Assembly (NCBI RefSeq): GCF_008691045.1
Contig: NZ_VMSO01000023.1
Span: 1 to 42,049, forward strand
Reading direction: 5' to 3'
DNA length: 42,049 nucleotides
DNA from: Mediterraneibacter catenae
GTDB lineage: Bacteria > Bacillota > Clostridia > Lachnospirales > Lachnospiraceae
Positions 41,317 through 42,049 of the stretch are shown in pieces. Positions within the stretch are counted from its first letter, which is position 1, and every line of letters starts with the position of its first letter. The notes beneath the pieces were generated by a model. That model was not told where the DNA came from. It saw only the letters and a list, made by a program, of their open reading frames with translations, and ran no database searches. Position numbers and translations under genes: made by a program.

Positions 41317-41378
41317 TTATTTAATTGTTTTCTCTGTCAGTATGCATTATATATTACCTGTTTTCTTGCAGAGAAAAA

Positions 41379-41451
<73 letters not shown>

Positions 41452-41486
41452 ATTTGACACGTATACATAGCATTGCAACGTGTAAG

Positions 41487-41560
41487 TTGCGGGAGCAGGA
41501 TTTGAACCTGCGACCTTCGGGTTATGAGCCCGACGAGCTTCCAGACTGCTCCACCCCGCG
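41487..41560 (-). tRNA. Initiator tRNA-fMet (CAT)
   Basis: Anticodon CAT with the three G:C pairs in the anticodon stem (GGG/CCC) and an unpaired C1-A72 end (CGCGGGG...CTCCCGCA): both are initiator features, distinguishing it from elongator Met and from Ile-CAT. Confidence 0.93.
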
Positions 41561-41593
41561 ATATTAAATTATTGCTATGCCTCTCTGAGGCAA

Positions 41594-41666
41594 AGCCGAT
41601 GATCGGACTCGAACCGATAACCTGCTGATTACAAATCAGCTGCTCTGCCAATTGAGCCACATCGGC
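41594..41666 (-). tRNA. tRNA-Thr (TGT)
   Basis: Acceptor GCCGATG/CATCGGC, anticodon loop TTTGTAA giving TGT, T loop GGTTCGAGTCC, discriminator U. Confidence 0.95.
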
Positions 41667-41670
41667 ACAC

Positions 41671-41738
41671 TGGATGAAAAGGATTCGAACCGTTTTAGTT
41701 TTAGTAAATCGGCTACTCTCTTGAATCACTCAACATCA
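41671..41738 (-). pseudogene. Degenerate tRNA-like sequence
   Basis: It starts two bases after tRNA-Tyr and runs 68 nt. It keeps a T loop (GGTTCGAATCC) with a mismatched stem, a partial acceptor (GATG/CATC, then mismatches) and an anticodon-like arm TTTA-CTAAAAC-TAAA whose loop would present AAA after a proper U33. The D arm is not convincing. The 3' end reads CATCCA. A dead tRNA is most likely; a non-canonical tRNA-like RNA cut from the array transcript is possible. Confidence 0.55.
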
Positions 41739-41739
41739 G

Positions 41740-41821
41740 TGGATGGAGAAGGATTCGAACCTTCGAAGGCGTTGCCAACAGATTTACAGTCTGCCCCCTT
41801 TGGCCGCTCGGGAATCCATCC
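41740..41821 (-). tRNA. tRNA-Tyr (GTA)
   Basis: 82 nt with a long variable arm (GGCAACGCC region), acceptor GGATGGA/TCCATCC, anticodon loop CTGTAAA giving GTA, discriminator A. Confidence 0.95.
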
Positions 41822-41834
41822 ATAATTTTTTAAG

Positions 41835-41907
41835 TGGGGCCTACAGGGCTCGAACCTGTGACCCTCTGCTTGTAAGGCAGATGCTCTCCCAGCTGAGCTA
41901 AGACCCC
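41835..41907 (-). tRNA. tRNA-Val (TAC)
   Basis: Acceptor GGGGTCT/AGGCCCC, anticodon loop CTTACAA giving TAC, T loop GGTTCGAGCCC, discriminator A. Confidence 0.95.
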
Positions 41908-41912
41908 ACAGA

Positions 41913-41986
41913 CGACCCAGAAGAGACTCGAACTCTCGACCTCCGCCGTGACAGGGCGGCGCTCTAACCAACTGAGCCACTGGGCC
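41913..41986 (-). tRNA. tRNA-Asp (GTC)
   Basis: Acceptor GGCCCAG/CTGGGTC, anticodon loop CTGTCAC giving GTC, discriminator G as expected for Asp. First tRNA of the array seen. Confidence 0.95.
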
Positions 41987-41995
41987 ATTCTTCAA

Positions 41996-42021
41996 TTTTC
42001 AGGGATTATATACCCTGAAAA
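41996..42021. other. Hairpin at the probable rRNA-operon boundary
   Basis: TTTTCAGGG/CCCTGAAAA is a perfect 9-bp stem with an 8-nt loop. Its right flank, read on the minus strand, is TTCTTTGTATGTAGTTTTCA, a spacer type often found next to rRNA genes in Firmicutes. It is probably an RNA-processing site between an rRNA operon just beyond the right edge and the tRNA array. Confidence 0.45.
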
Positions 42022-42049
42022 CTACATACAAAGAATCAATCATCCATCT

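Overview
The window looks like chromosomal DNA of a low-to-mid GC, spore-forming gut Clostridia, most likely Lachnospiraceae. The reasons are the SpmA/SpmB pair, a remnant of SpoIIID, a K+-dependent membrane pyrophosphatase, AAGGAGG-type ribosome binding sites, the decarboxylase/gmk-like/holB/ricT/trmN6/rsmI housekeeping run, and tRNA genes without an encoded CCA. I worked from the bases and translations alone; family names come from motif recognition, not from searches.

Left end (1-2450) is a decay zone on the minus strand. A group II intron, cut by the window edge, sits inside a DUF5688-type gene. That gene has its own promoter with an overlapping dyad and a terminator-like leader hairpin. 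Next come a truncated spoIIID copy and a broken Phd/YefM-ParE toxin-antitoxin pair.

2450-10700 holds intact genes: a VOC/glyoxalase protein, membrane pyrophosphatase (hppA), glycogen branching enzyme (glgB), and a large TPR/acidic-repeat/AAA-like protein whose acidic region is built from 42-bp tandem repeats. 10700-12000 is a second decay zone: a promoter-driven frameshifted small gene and a fused two-component-system remnant.

12140-16090 is a three-gene glycosylation cassette (YfhO-like, GtrA, CsbB-like) with overlapping start and stop codons. It converges on the trehalose locus (treC, treP, with divergent treR). The 680-bp gap between them is filled with very long inverted repeats. The treP-treR intergenic region has two good promoters and four TreR-type operators.

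21500-29900 contains a DUF975-CmpB fusion membrane protein, an ABC exporter operon (ATPase, FtsX-type permease that seems internally shortened, small unknown protein), and a patch with a 43-bp direct repeat flanking two small genes. It is followed by several broken genes: a kinase tail, a protein with an in-frame stop, a lipoprotein lacking its signal peptide, and a lipoprotein frameshifted in a G run.

30000-42049 is mostly core: tRNA-Glu and tRNA-Cys, an aldo/keto reductase, spmA and spmB split by a DUF885 lipoprotein, a degenerate MalK-like ATPase, the six-gene housekeeping operon, and a tRNA array (Asp, Val, Tyr, a degenerate tRNA-like sequence, Thr, initiator Met, Phe, Lys). An rRNA operon probably lies just beyond the right edge.

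I did not find a clearly new multi-gene system. The strongest candidates for something unusual are the palindromic tract at 16089-16774, the AAA-like repeat protein with an atypical Walker B, the intron-interrupted attenuator-controlled DUF5688 gene, the repeat-flanked two-gene cassette at 27175-27861, and the tRNA-like sequence at 41671-41738.
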